A stretch of DNA of 64,000 nucleotides from Cheilinus undulatus. Taxonomy: Eukaryota; Chordata; Actinopteri; Labriformes; Labridae. The position numbers and the translations under genes were made by a program. The stretch covers positions 45,158,898 to 45,222,897 of the forward strand of contig NC_054865.1 in assembly GCF_018320785.1 (NCBI RefSeq). Reading direction: 5' to 3'. How positions within the stretch are numbered: the first letter of the stretch is position 1; each line of letters begins with the position of its first letter. Positions 44,301-56,108 of this stretch are shown here, in pieces. The notes beneath the pieces are model-generated. The model searched no databases, was not told the DNA's origin, and saw only the letters and a program-made list of their open reading frames with translations.

Positions 44301-47300
44301 GTAAAGTTTTACTTGGCAGAGAAGTCTCTGCTGAAAAGATGCTCCCTGGGCTAACCAAGCAGCATGCTTTGGCTTTCCAGGGAGCACATAGCTAACACCT
44401 AGGGCATCAGCAAGGGGGCAAGGAGAGGTTCCTGCAACCACACTGCGTCTGGGAGATGTATCGGGGTTGAAGGAGCAAAACATCCAGGATGGGTGGTCCT
44501 CAACTGATGACCAATCGAGGCCCTAATGCTAGGCATCATAATTTGAATTCTATCAATTGTCGTTGTCCATCAAATTGATCATTAAAGTGGACCAGATTCT
44601 GTGGATGGAATCTGAAGACAGCCAATAAAATCTGAGCTTAAGCATGAAACTCATAGAGGAAATTTCCTTTGTGTGCATCACACAGTGCTGAAAATTTCTA
44701 GGTAGTTTGTCAAAGTAACGCTAGACGCATTTTTGAATCAAAGTATTTCTCACTTATGGTTGGATCAAACTACAATATTGCTGGAGAATAATCAGTCAAC
44801 CTGTTTTGTTATTGAGGGAAGTACAATTTCTATTCTTCACAAACACACAGCTAGGGCTTCCATCTACCAGTTTTTTATGTGCTTTGAAAAAAGACTGGAA
44901 ACAATGCTAATTTGGAATAAAAAAATAACAATTGGTAGTTTTTGAAACAATGATGACATGGGGCAACTGTGACTAAGTAGGTAGAGTCGTCGTCTCACAG
45001 TCAGAAGGTTGTTCGATCCCCAGCTCCTGCAGTTACATGTTGATGTGTCCTTGGGCAAGACACTTGACCCCAGTATGCTCTACCCAGTATGGATATGGAA
45101 GCGTACAAATGGGATTAGCCAGTACTGATGGCAAATTCTCCATAGCAACCTCAGTCATCAGTGAATGAATGTGTGATTGAATGGGTGTGAAAGGGTAGGT
45201 GTGACCTGCAGTGTTGATTTGTTAGATGAGTAGAAAAGTGCTGTACAAGCTCAAGTCCATAAGCTTGCATTTTCTTTTGCCATTTAAAAAAGTGTTCAAA
45301 ATATGGAATCTACTTGGATGTGAACACTAATGTTTAGCTTGGAGGTTCATGTAATCACCTATAATTTCTGTTTTTATGATTGCTCAGAGTAGTTTGCCTG
45401 CCCATTCATGACTACTGAGCTGCAACACTTACAAACATTTCATGTCTTTGAAGGTAAGAAATTTAACTGAGCAGAACATCCAGTTCTGTCTCAACTACAC
45501 TATTCAAATGGTTTATTTTTAGAATAAATAACTCCTGCTTTCAACACATACAAGTGAAGCAATCGAAGAACTCTGGCAACATAGAAATAAGATTGATAAA
45601 ACTGAATGTGAACGAACATTCTGAAAAAACAGGTGACCTACTTCTGCACCACTGCAGCTGCAGTGGTGAAAGTAAGGACACTGGCAGCATAAATGTCTTA
45701 TATCAATTTTAAAAAACTCACAGAGAGCTCAGCATACAAGTTAAAATCATTTACACCTTAAGTTATAAAAAAATTAAAAATTTCCTTGTCCTTTATTTCC
45801 TTCAAAATCAATAACATGTTCCTTTTCCATGGTTAAGTTCAAGCCATAATCTTTGATCAGCCTGAGGCTCCTTATTTTCATTTTAAATAAATGCATGTTT
45901 GTATACAAACAGGAAGTAATTTGCTCTTAATTTAAGATTATCCAAATAATCAAAATTAAATAAAAATAGTTTTTAATGAAAAATAGTGGAATTTCAAAAT
46001 GCAACAAAAAAGGGAGCTTAATTGCAATTAACCACAGAAATTTTGAGATGATTAACCATTAAAATTTGTAATCGTTTGGCCTTAGTTTGTGCAAAATTTG
46101 ACAAATATCCCTCAATGCAGTCTTGAATTACTGTGTGCACAAGATTTAAGGTCATGACCTTGACCAGTGGCCTCCATAATCTAATCAGTTCATGCTTGAG
46201 TTGGATTTGACATTTCTGCAAAGTCAAAAGAAAATCCCTCCAAGGTTTCTTGCATTCACAAGCAAAAGACAAAAATTAGGCTTAATGACCTTGACCTCTG
46301 ACCTCTAAAATCTAACCTATTCACCCTAGGGGCAAAGACAACCTTTGTGCAAATTTTGGAGAAAATTCCTCTAAGCATTACTGGTATCACGTTCACAAGG
46401 AACGACCATGGACCCCAGTGATCTTGACCTTTGACCTCAAAACTGATCAGACCATCCTTGAGGCAGACTTGACATTTTGCAGTTTGAAGGAAATCCCTCA
46501 ACGTACTTTTGAGATACTGTGTTCACAACAATGGCCAGGACAGATAGACATATGGACTTAGAACACAAAAACATAATGCTCCTGGCCAAAGCATTCACCG
46601 ATGTGGAGGCAAAAAAATCGGGTAAACTTGGGTGCCAAGAAATAGCACATAAATAATGCTGCATATCTGCTGGATGTGTACACCAATAACTGAAGTGGCA
46701 AAGAAAACCCATAACAGCAGGTTTAAGTGTTATCCACTTGTGTTGGATTGGGACGACTTTTTATAGCAGAGTCTGAAAAGGGTAGAGAGTGGATTTCTCC
46801 CATTAGTTGTGTACTCTGTTAATCTATATCTATCTATCTCCAGGTACAGGGCCATTGTTAAGCCTTTGGACATCCAAACATCAAGAACCACAACCAGCAT
46901 TGTCCTGCAGGCAGCACTCATCTGGCTCTTCTCCCTGGTCCTGGCTATCCCAGAGGCTGTCTTCTCTGACCTCCACACCTTCAACCTTACCTCCACCAAT
47001 GAGAGTTTTGTCACTTGCGCCCCTTACCCTCATGCTGGTGATCTGCACCCTAAGATCCACTCCATGGCCTCTTTCCTGATTTTCTACATTATTCCTCTTC
47101 TGGTCATATCAGTGTACTACACCTTTATCGCCCACAGCCTGATGAGGAGCGCCTCTAACCTGCCTGTGGAGGGTAATGTGCATGCAAGGCAACAGGTAAG
47201 TGCCCAAACAGCAAATAACAAAGCCTTACTGAGGTAGAATGAGAAGAAATTAGAAAAGAACTGTGAAGTTTGGTGGAGGGGGGATGATGGTATGGGGCTG

Positions 47301-50300
47301 TTTTGCGGGGTTTAGGCTAGGCCCCTTATCTCCAGTGAAGGGCAATCTTAATGCATCAGCATACCAAAATATTTTGAACCATGCTATGCTTCCAATGTGG
47401 TGGCAACAGTTTGGGGAGGACTCTTCTATTTCAACATGACTCTGACCCTGTGCATAAACCAAGGACTATAAAGACATGGTTTGATGAGTTCACTGTGGAA
47501 GAACTTGACTGGACTGCACAGAGGACCTGACCTCAACCCCATTGAGCACCTTTAGGGTGAACTGGAACAGAGATTGTGAGCCAGGCCTGCTTGTCCAACA
47601 TCATAAATGCTCTACAGAATGAATGGGAAAAAAATCACACAAAATCCTACAAAATCTTGTGGGAAGCCAAGAAGAGTTTTGGTTGTTATCTGCACAGTGG
47701 GGTCCAACTCCATATTAAAGTGCATGTATTGAAATCCAATGTTATTACAGTCCCTGTTTGTGTAATAGTCAGGTGGTTGAATACTTTTGTCCATATAGTA
47801 TAGGTATATAAAAATGGTACAAGCCAGATTGAATAAAATTTGGCAGATTTCCCTTAAAGTTTTTGATAGCATTTCTGATTCCCGGTCTGGCTTGTATCAT
47901 TTTTAAAACCACAGCAGACAAGTTCTGAAAAATATAAACCACTTGTACAGTTTGTATCCTTAAAGCATCAACCATTGCAGCAAAAATCCCTTTCTTTAAC
48001 AAGGATGCATGTTTATTTCAACTAACAGTCTTATAACATGGGGTGTGTATGTGACTTGTTGTATTTCTGCAGACAGCAGGTCTTTGCTACTCAGGAATCA
48101 CATGGATAGAGAAGAATTTCATTAAACTTGTCTTTCACTGACCTATTGAAATGAGAACCATTCAGATAACTCAGCCTCTGCTACGACGTCTGATTCTGAA
48201 ACACAGGCCTCGGATACACAGGCTACTGCGTCCATTATCTGTTACTCTAATGATTTGAAAAGCCAAGAAGATGTCGATCAAAATTCGACCTTTCTCATGC
48301 ACACAGTGTTTAGAAACATCTAGTGTCTTCAGCTCTAACTGTTAAAAATCCTAGTTTTAAAGTATTTTTATTTTCTGCTTTACTTGGAGACATTTAATTT
48401 TGTCATATTTACATCCTTTTTTATGGATTTTAAAAAATATTCAGACTTCAATATTCTAAGTTGACTTAATGAGTACATCTCAACGCTATTTTACACTTTA
48501 TTTGATTCTACTTTTTATTTTCTTAACTTAAATGTCGGGATGTTTTTCCTAGGTTTGGATATTTTAATGGCTTTATTTGTCTGTTTTCTGTGCTTATAAT
48601 GCTCTGTTGTTGCTGTAATAGGGCTGAACAAATATTGGTAAAAAAGGGATTTGCAAGAAATACACAGTCTGCTTCATTTAAACAAGTGCAAACAGTTATT
48701 CCAATTAAAAGCAGTGAGTTTCTATAGATTGAAAAATTGGCAATTAAGACTTGAATCTTTAATTCATCATTTAATTATTTTGGGCTTTGAACCTATTCTA
48801 ATGTTAGGCCTGAACAACAAAGGAAAAATATGTGGTGTGCAGTAATAATTTGTCATATTGTGATAATGACATCCAGAATGAAAAACTAATATCAACTAAT
48901 ATCTCCTACATGCCTAGTCCAGTCCTATAATTCTAGTCCAGATTTCATCTGGAGTTTTCAACAGTGACTTTCTCTTTGCCACACAGCAAGAATTGGAGAG
49001 TTGAAATTTCAGGGTTAAACAGATGGGAGTTGATTTTAACTCCCAAAGTGTTATTATCACTAATTCTGATTTAAAAAGTTTCCAGAGAAAAGAAAAATTG
49101 CATTGACCATGACTGATTTATAAAACCAATAAAAGGGTAAAACATGTGAGGAGGCCTATATGTTTTATAGGCACTGTATATTGTATCTGTGCCTTACAAA
49201 TAAACATAAATAAACAATTTTAGCTAACAGGTCTTTGAAATATGCTTCTTCTGAATCCAACCCCTCTTTTTAACTACTTAATATGCAACAATCATTCTGA
49301 GCAACAATCAGTCTGAGGGACTGCAGATGTAAATTAGCTTTAAGCTAACTCTGGTACAATGCATCAAATGGCAACATTTATGTTTATTGTTGTACATGGT
49401 CCCTTTACAAGGGTAATAAGGGTAAGAGCGAGTCAAAAATAGACATGTTGAGTGATAAAGCATTGTTTTGTTAAAAGATTTTTCATCTTCATTGACATAA
49501 AGTCATACTTTTAAAATGTAGTTATTGATGTAATAATAATAAAAGTGTAATTTATTTTGTTAAATATAAAGCTAAAATTCCAAAGGCTTTGAATCACAAC
49601 ACTTAAAGACCAGAATCTGCATAAATTTCCCATTTGTTTTGGTTGTTTTCTATGAAGTAGGATGCTTATAAAGAACCATGCTTTGATTACTTCTTACACC
49701 ATAAACACAAATATAAATCACAAGGTCTTTTTTCTTCAACCAACAGGTTGAATCAAGAAAGCGCTTGGCCAAGACAGTTCTGGTGTTTGTGGGTCTCTTT
49801 GCAATATGCTGGCTTCCTAGTCATGTCATCTACTTGTACCGCTCCTACCACTACTCTCAGGTAACTAAACACGCTCTTCTATACTCTGAATGGAATTAGT
49901 GCTGTTTATATAAATGCTTGCTGGCCAACAGGGGACTTTAATGAGGGAAATATGGGCAGAAATATAATCATTAGATGATTTTTTTCAAACACTTGAGGTT
50001 GCACAGATAATAGGATGAGGTCAAGATTAATTAAACGATGGTCTGCAGAGTCTGATTAAATAAATGAGGAAGCTTTCTGCAAAAAGAGTCTGTAATTGCT
50101 CAGTGAAACATACTGCATAGTTTTGTGTGGCGCATGAAACGGAAGGCTTTCAAAGAAGATAAAGCATCAGGATGATTATTACAGCAAAAAATATCAATTT
50201 GTTAGTGTTTGTTCAAAGTGCTTTCATTCAGTCTATCAATTTGATAACTTTAATCTTTGCACATTCAGTTTCTCTTCATTTATACCATTTTTTTTCCCCC

Positions 50301-50601
50301 CATTGCTTTCTCTCAGGTTGACACCTCCCTGGTTCACTTTGTGTGCAGCGTGGTAGCTCGCATCCTGGCTTTCACCAACTCCTGCATCAACCCGTTTGCA
50401 CTTTACCTGCTGAGCAAAAGCTTCCAGAAGCAGTTCAACAAGCAGCTGTGTTGTTGTTGTCACAAGATCTTTAAACGCGGCCTGCAGAGTCCGGCTCATT
50501 ATAGCGCCCGTGTGACGTCTGTCCGCAGCACAAATCACTCCATGGTGAGTCTGAGCGCGGTGAACGGCAAATGGGAGGAAGATCAGGAGGACTGTGTGTA
50601 A
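34986..50601 (+). CDS. grpr: gastrin-releasing peptide receptor (bombesin BB2-type GPCR)
   Basis: Coding exons 34986..35380, 46844..47195, 49747..49860 and 50317..50601 join in phase (1146 nt, 381 residues; mammalian GRPR is 384). It is a seven-helix class A receptor that couples bombesin/GRP binding at the plasma membrane to Gq by family knowledge. Visible features: an NAS sequon before TM1; TM1 with GLIGN; TM2 with [23 protein letters not shown]3 ending ALSADRY, a DRY motif split by intron 1; ECL2 with NLT and NES sequons and [40 protein letters not shown] at TM6; [28 protein letters not shown] (NPxxY); and a LCCCC palmitoylation-like site. [12 protein letters not shown] and KIHSMASF favour GRPR over NMBR or BRS3. 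The start is the in-frame ATG at 34986; an ATG at 35010 has a better Kozak context. Confidence 0.92.
36590..37010. repeat. hAT end fragment followed by a helicase-repeat-family segment
   Basis: The gcagtggttctaagctggtg word begins a hAT-like terminus. From about 36800, gtctacagtcaccatggttc and ctctgattggccc...tctgccctttccc match 33890-34050. It lies in grpr intron 1. Confidence 0.5.
38148..39610 (+). mobile_element. PIF/Harbinger-type transposon relic with MYB/SANT-like ORF
   Basis: The ends ccctttcccactgcc and agtgggaaagtggta are inverted. Subterminal ggcagtgggaaagg copies lie at both sides. An ATG at 38454 opens [20 protein letters not shown] then [15 protein letters not shown], the trihelix/MADF-like DNA-binding protein carried by Harbinger elements. 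No transposase remains, so the copy is internally deleted. It lies in grpr intron 1. Confidence 0.7.
39840..40641. mobile_element. TTAA-flanked element (Kolobok-like), 802 bp
   Basis: TTAA-AGGGGCCATAAG at the left and catatagcctct-TTAA at the right give short inverted ends with a 4-bp TTAA duplication. The interior has a plus-strand segment [18 protein letters not shown] then [20 protein letters not shown], a conserved-looking relic of unidentified transposon protein. Confidence 0.6.
40950..41378. mobile_element. TTAA-type element related to 4602-5031, inverted
   Basis: Words caagctgttcttagattttc, catgacgtcat-like catgatgtcatg and gaccaatataaacttgtct match the element at 4.6 kb in the opposite orientation. 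The right end gggaccttTTAA is clear; the left end is less so. Confidence 0.55.
41379..43060. other. grpr intron 1, no feature recognised
   Basis: No convincing exon. The 94-codon frame at 42292-42576 lacks splice context and known motifs. Confidence 0.35.
43520..43860 (-). mobile_element. RecQ-like helicase relic with Walker A motif
   Basis: Minus-strand frame 43567-43818 reads [20 protein letters not shown] then IYHLAPLIA, a superfamily-2 helicase motif I (GFGKS). Adjacent [13 protein letters not shown] resembles the helicase N-terminus of the copy at 33750. The flanks belong to the same dispersed family. Only this short piece remains. Confidence 0.6.
44955..45275 (+). mobile_element. tRNA-derived SINE
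   Basis: The head has an A-box-like tgactaagtaggtagag and a B-box ggttgttcgatccc at tRNA spacing. A core follows, with ccttgggcaagacacttgac, and the tail is aaaagtgctgtacaagctca. It is plus-oriented in grpr intron 1. Confidence 0.8.
46050..46620. repeat. degenerate ~150-bp tandem repeat rich in tgacctttgacct words
   Basis: Three imperfect units share tgaccttgacc, aaaatctaa, cagttcat, gcaaatttt and aaatccctc words. The family is familiar from teleost genomes. The unit includes perfect DR1-type half-site pairs (46425-46437). It lies about 220-790 bp upstream of grpr exon 2. Confidence 0.65.
46844..47195 (+). CDS. grpr: grpr exon 2: TM4-TM5 and intracellular loop 3
   Basis: 352 nt, acceptor ctatctccag, donor ACAG|GTAAGT. 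It encodes [20 protein letters not shown] through TM4, [15 protein letters not shown]2 and TM5 ([13 protein letters not shown]) to [12 protein letters not shown]. The boundaries match the conserved bombesin-receptor introns. Confidence 0.95.
47250..47805 (+). mobile_element. Tc1-like transposase 3' half and terminus in grpr intron 2
   Basis: gtgaagtttggtggagg...atggtatggggctgtttt encodes the [14 protein letters not shown] block. The later ctgacctcaaccccattgag gives DLNPIEHL with frameshifts. It ends tacttttgtccatatagtat. Non-functional. Confidence 0.85.
49115..49182. mobile_element. solo Tc1-type terminal fragment
   Basis: The ccaataaaagggtaaaacat...tttataggcactgtat stretch matches the right end of the element at 54863-56108. 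Confidence 0.55.
49747..49860 (+). CDS. grpr: grpr exon 3: TM6
   Basis: 114 nt (38 codons), acceptor ccaacag, donor CTCAG|GTAACT. It encodes [20 protein letters not shown] then [18 protein letters not shown]. In mammals this sequence is continuous with the TM7 exon. Confidence 0.95.
50317..50601 (+). CDS. grpr: grpr exon 4: TM7 and C-terminal tail
   Basis: Acceptor ctctcag, then [41 protein letters not shown] and a Ser-rich tail ending EDCV before TAA. The tail [20 protein letters not shown] resembles the GRPR phosphorylation-prone C-terminus. Confidence 0.95.
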   Translation, partial: VDTSLVHFVCSVVARILAFTNSCINPFALYLLSKSFQKQFNKQLCCCCHKIFKRGLQSPAHYSARVTSVRSTNHSMVSLSAVNGKWEEDQEDCV

Positions 50602-50979
50602 GAGAAGTGTGATTGTTTGTGTGAGAGCGAGAAAAAGCATGAGTGTGTTTGAGTGTCTGCACTTTCCACACTTTTCTTGTAAGTTTGGTGCAGGATCCAG
50701 ACCTCTGACAACTTAGCAGATGCTCTGTTCTCACCAAAACAACCACTGAACTGTCCAATTATAAGATGATGCTGGTAGCAAATTTACAGACACTTCAACT
50801 AAGACACGAGTTACTCAAGCAGTAACTCATGCCTCAGTTCATTGATGGTATTCAGGTAGATGCAGATGAAGACCACATTATCTGTTCAATCCTGACACAC
50901 CAGATATACTGTTTCATATATCCACTGCATAAATATATATTTCAAAATTATCTGGGAAACCTCCCATACAAAGCATTTA

Positions 50980-51300
50980 GGAAGGAAAGGAAGGTGATTG
51001 GACGAATGATCCGTCCTTTGCATTCATGACAGACCAATCAGAGCAAAAAGACAAAATGAGTTAGCAGACATGCTCAGCTCCAGTACTAACCCTGAGCTGT
51101 ACAGGCTTGCGCGGTCGTAGCTCATGAAAAGTGGAGCTTGTTTTTATAAAGAAATGCGGCTGATGTCTGTTTAAACTGCTGCTTTTCAACAGCTACATCC
51201 AAGCTCATCCCTACAGTGGTAGCGGCTATTGTACACAGTGATTTCTAGTATAATGAAATCAATGCAAAATCATGTGGTAGCAGGCCAAGAGAAGAGCGAA
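50980..51300. repeat. helicase-associated repeat family segment
   Basis: ggtgattggacgaatgatcc and accaatcagagcaaaaaga match 52075-52140. Later agcaggccaagagaagagcg parallels aggccaacagaagagtggc. It begins about 380 bp past the grpr stop. Confidence 0.55.
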
Positions 51301-51999
51301 AACATCTTTTCTGTCATGAACAGGGATAAAGAACATACGTTTTTATTGACATTGATACCCTTATTGATACTCTTTAACAATCTGAGTCCTTATCGATACA
51401 ACTATCAATACTTTTCTATTGTTTGGGGGAAAGAAAAAAATGAATATTTGCAACAGAAGTCATCTAAACAGAGTAGTGCTTGAGTTAAAAAGTTATGATT
51501 CAGTCTGTTACATCTATTTTATATCCCTCAAATAGAAAAACATTCCTCATATTAACAACTGTTTTTATTGGAGTTTCTCGCAAGAAACTGAATTTTCTTT
51601 TTTGATGTGGCTTTTTATCACATTATGACATATAGGATGCAGTCATCTAATTTACTGAGGTTAATGAACACATCTAATATAATCGTCTTTAGCTCTTTAA
51701 GTTCGGTCATTGACTTCAATTCTGCAGATATCGACACTGATTTCTACACTGCATTAATATCTTTAACTAATGGGAATTTTTAAAAAGTTTGGGAGCATTT
51801 TACAGGATTTATCAGAGCAAACAGAGAAGAAACTTGTCCCGGGGCAGCTGGAGCTAGTGCAGGCGGATATGATGGTGCATTCCATCTAATATCTGAACTC
51901 TGAACTGACTTCATCAAAAATGCACCCTGCACTTGGAATTTCGACTCAGAAAGTTGGAGCAAGCTCCAGTACTCTAACCTGTCATGCCAGATGGATTTG

Positions 52000-52460
52000 T
52001 TTCACACATCCATCAGGTAAACCTTCCATAGATGGCATTTGGGAAAGGGCAGAGCCTTTGAAAAAAACACTCAGAGGGTGATTGGATGAACGATCTGTCT
52101 GCATCTTTACGGGCCAATCAGAGCAACAAAACATGTGACATAGCCATTACCGAGGTGCACTGATACCAAGCAGTAAACTCCATAGAGAGCTGTAGGCCAA
52201 CAGAAGAGTGGCAACACCTTTTTCATCATGACAAAGATTTCACAGCTGTTATTTGCTCTTTCTTTCATAAAGGCATGTGGGCCAGTTCTGATAAAACTGC
52301 TGCTATACTGTAGCTACAACCAAGCTAAATGCTACACTGTAGGCGGTATGTTATTGACTCACAAACCCTGCCCATAGCTATCGCCTTGTTCTCCTTAAAT
52401 GCTGCTGAGTGGTCAGAAACATTTCCGTTTCGGCACAAACGTTGTAGATTGATGCTTTGC
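52000..52460. repeat. helicase-associated repeat family segment
   Basis: It shares gcagagcctttgaaaaaaac, gggccaatcagagcaacaaa and aaaccctgcccatag with 36.9, 51.0 and 63.3 kb. No coding part remains. Confidence 0.55.
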
Positions 52461-52634
52461 AAGATTTGCCTGATGACAGACATGGAGTGGCAAATCTATC
52501 TGCTTTTCAAGGTTAGTTATACACAAGACAACCTTCAAGTCTTCACTCATTTGAAAAATGTTGGAGACAACACACATAAAGGACAGTTTCAACTGATTTT
52601 CTACATTCTAATCCTCTGAATGCACACACAAGAC

Positions 52635-53373
52635 CAGGGGTGTCCAGACTTATTTGATGGAGGGCTAAATACTGAAAATATACGGACACCTGGGCCACTT
52701 TGACATGCCTCATCTCTAAGTGTATTAAAGTTAGTGAAACTAATTCAGTGTAGGTCAAGACATGTTTAGTCATAGAATAAAAAAAATAGCCTACATCTTA
52801 GCTTCCCATTAAAGGTTGACAAGGCAAATAGCTAATCACTATAAAGGATTTTGTGGTGGCCAGTTAGACTTCAGAGGGTGCTGGTCAGTCCTCGATCCAC
52901 CCCTGCTGAGGGTAGATGCTGATGGCTCATCCCCACATTCAGTCAAACTGTATAAAGCTGCCAAACTTTACAGGAGTATTGGTGCTTGAAGATGATTTCA
53001 CAATGAATTTGTAAATCCGATCTTTAGATGGTGCAATCACAGGAGCAAACAATTCATGCTGCAGTTTGTTACAGTAATCCTGTTGTCTTTATTCATCCAG
53101 GCATCATGCATCAAGAGATCATTATTCTAGTTGTGGATGTGTTTACCATTTATATTGCCCTTTAGCGTAATTCATGAAAAAGTGTGTTACCATCTTCATG
53201 TCAAAATGTTTGTTTACAGAATAAACAGCAGCACCGCCTAGAATCAAAACTAAGAAGTACAATACAGTCAAGCACAAGATTCATGTTCTAACGAGGGGAC
53301 GATTCGATTTTTTTATTTTGGATGTCGCTGCAGGCAAACTTAAATGGACCATGGGCCAGTTTGGACACCCCTG
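52635..53373. mobile_element. 739-bp non-autonomous hAT element with target duplication
   Basis: Ends caggggtgtccagactt and ccagtttggacacccctg are inverted. The flanks cacaagac (52627-52634) and cactagac (53374-53381) are an 8-bp duplication with one mismatch. The interior is noncoding. Confidence 0.8.
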
Positions 53374-54862
53374 CACTAGACAATTGTACCAGACTGTGAG
53401 ACCTGCAGATAGTTTCACAGTCATGATTCCACAGACACAAGATTTCACAGAAACTCTTATGATTAAATGTGACTTCAGTAAATAGAAACAAACACAGTGG
53501 ATGATCAATGTTAAGCTGTTGGCCCTACTGTGGTATATCTTGCATGAGACATTATGAAGACACTTGTGTTGTTGCCTTTATTCCACAAGCTGCACTCCAT
53601 TTTTATTATTTCGCTTGGTTTTAGGAATAGCTTTGTTTATGTAAGCTACTGTGTTTGGTGGCTGTAGAAATATGCAACATCTTGTTTGTGATGCTTTTCA
53701 GTCGATGGGTCTCATTTGCTACTGCAGGTATTCCATTTGAGGCAGCCCAGTCTGGAATCATAAAAGCCAAACAATTTAAAACTTAAAAAAGAGAGGCTTT
53801 GACTTGATCCGGAGTAAAGAAAATAATCGAACATACCAAGGGGACTATCTAGACAAATAGCTGTGACAAGCCCCAAATTGGACCATGGCTCCATGATCGT
53901 TGGGGAGGGGGTTAAATTTGGCCCAAAACTGGGCTTAAAATCATCTAGTGGTATCTGAAGACGGCTATGGGCTACTCCACCACTGCTTGAGCAAATACTG
54001 TTGCAGTGAGTTATGTTTTTGATAGCATCAGTCAGCTTTTTTTACATGTTCCTGATGTCCCCATGCTTATGCTCTGTAGGTTTCCTTGTTTTCTTTAACA
54101 ATCAGACCCCTTTAAGTAAAGGTCCTTATCGACACAAGCTAATTAAAAGTGTCACTCATTTTCCTCTAACAATGATTTTGATTAAATTTTCTAGGAAAAA
54201 ATGGTTGAGCCAGTTAACCCAAAATACAAAATAACACAATCTCATTTGACACCCTTTGAACCTGCTAAATGATTTTGTTTTTACAGAGTGAGACAAAGCC
54301 ACCATGATGTCAGACATTAGTCGGTGGCTTGTTTTAAAGCCACAGATAAAGTGTAATAGCAGCTGCCATCTGGATGTTTTGGAGTAAAAAGAGCCCGTAC
54401 AGAGGTGCTTGATAAAACTCTATAGCTGGAGAGTAGTTAGGGTGAGGAAACTAATATTTAAATGGTATGCAGTCTGTGACCAGGGCTGATATCTTAATTA
54501 TGACAGTTTTTGTCCATAAAATGCTATTCTATTTGTGTTGTCAGCTTGTTTGATTTAAGTTAAATATAGCAATGAAAGCTTCTGGGGGTCAGTGAACTCA
54601 CCACTTGCTTGCAGACATCTTTGATAGTTGAGCCAGTGTCCAATGAACATGAAGACAGTATAGTACCTCAAATATGGTCTTCTCACTGCAGCCAGTTTCT
54701 CTGTGAAGAAAAGCAAGAACAATTATGGACTATGGTTCATGCCATATTATTAGTCCAATATTTTCATAAAACACTTTTCAAAACTGCAAATATGTCAAGT
54801 TTAGTGGCTCAAATAAGCAAGGCTACCAAGACAGAATCTTTAATCTTAAAAATCTGCAATAT
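53374..54862. other. no gene recognised
   Basis: AT-rich intergenic DNA; no exon or repeat identified with confidence. Confidence 0.4.
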
Positions 54863-56108
54863 ATGGTGCTTATTAAAGGTATTCACCCCTTTGAATATTC
54901 TACCTTTCAACTGATTTTATAAATCAGTCATGGTCAATATAAATGGCTGTTTAACTCTTTAATGTCAAAGTGAATATATATTCTACAACATAATGTTGAT
55001 TGAATATAAATATTAGAGTAAATAAAGTGACAGCATAAATATTCACCCCCTTCAGGTTAGTATTTAGTAGACGCACCTTTGGCTGCAATCCCAGCACTGA
55101 GTCTGAGTTGATAGGTTTCAGTCAGGTTTGCACATTTGGACACTGCAATTTTACTCAATTTTTCCCTGCAAAACTGCTCTAACTCTGTCAGGTTGCATGG
55201 GAATCAGACATGAGCAGCCCTTTCAGGTCAAGCGACAAATTCTCTATTGGATTGAGGGCTGAACTTTGACGACCATTTCTGTGTAGCTTTAGCTGTATGC
55301 TTCGGGTCAATGTCTTGTTAAAAAATAAATCTTCTCCAGAGTCGTAGTTCTTTTGCAGACTGAAAAATATTGTCCTCTAGGATTTTTCTGTATTTTGCCT
55401 TCCAGGGAACGCTGCCAAGAAGCATCCCCACAGCACGATGCTGCTACCACTGTGCTTCATAGCAGGGATGGTGTTTTTGTGGTGATGTGAACTCTAGCCA
55501 AGGTTTGAGATATGAGTTTTCTTCAACAGTAGCTTTCTCTTTGCCACTCTCCCATAAAGCTTTGACTGGTGAAGAACCTGGGAAACAGCTGTTGTATGCA
55601 GAGTCTCCCCCATATCAGCTGCTGAAGCTTGTAACTCCCTCAGAGTAGTCAGAGGTGTCTTGGTGGCCTCTTTCTTCTTGCAGGGTCACTCAGTTTGTGA
55701 GGACAACCTGATCTAGGCAGATTTACACGTGCCATATTCCCTCTATTCTTTTCAATAATCTAGTATCAGCAGCCAGGAATACTGATAAACCTGGACCTTC
55801 CAGACACAGGTGTCTTTATACCGCGATCACTTGAGGCACATTCACAGCAATCAGGTGATCCTCATTTCACTAATTGTGAGATTACTGGAATCAATTGGCT
55901 GGACTTCTGATGAATTAGAGTCAGTCACTTTAAATGGAGTGAATATTTATGCAATCACTTATTTTAAATTACATATTTTTGCTTAATTGACATTAATTTG
56001 TAGAAACCTGTTTTCAATTTGACATTAGAGCTGTTTGTATTTTTTCTTATTAAATCAATAAAATGGTAAAACATCCAGGAGGTTGAATACTTTTTATAGG
56101 CACTATAC
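54863..56108 (-). mobile_element. near full-length, decayed Tc1-like element
   Basis: The termini atggtgcttattaaaggtat and gaatactttttataggcact are inverted, with TA at the edges. The interior minus strand matches the Tc1 fragment at 29.4-30.0 kb (aagaagcatccccacagca, gttgtatgcagagtctc, gcttgtaactcc). Many frameshifts make it inactive. Confidence 0.75.

Noticed and set aside
47252-47583. Tc1 transposase in grpr intron 2 as a functional or alternatively spliced exon
   Set aside because: Only the 3' half remains, with stops and frameshifts and no splice sites in phase with grpr.
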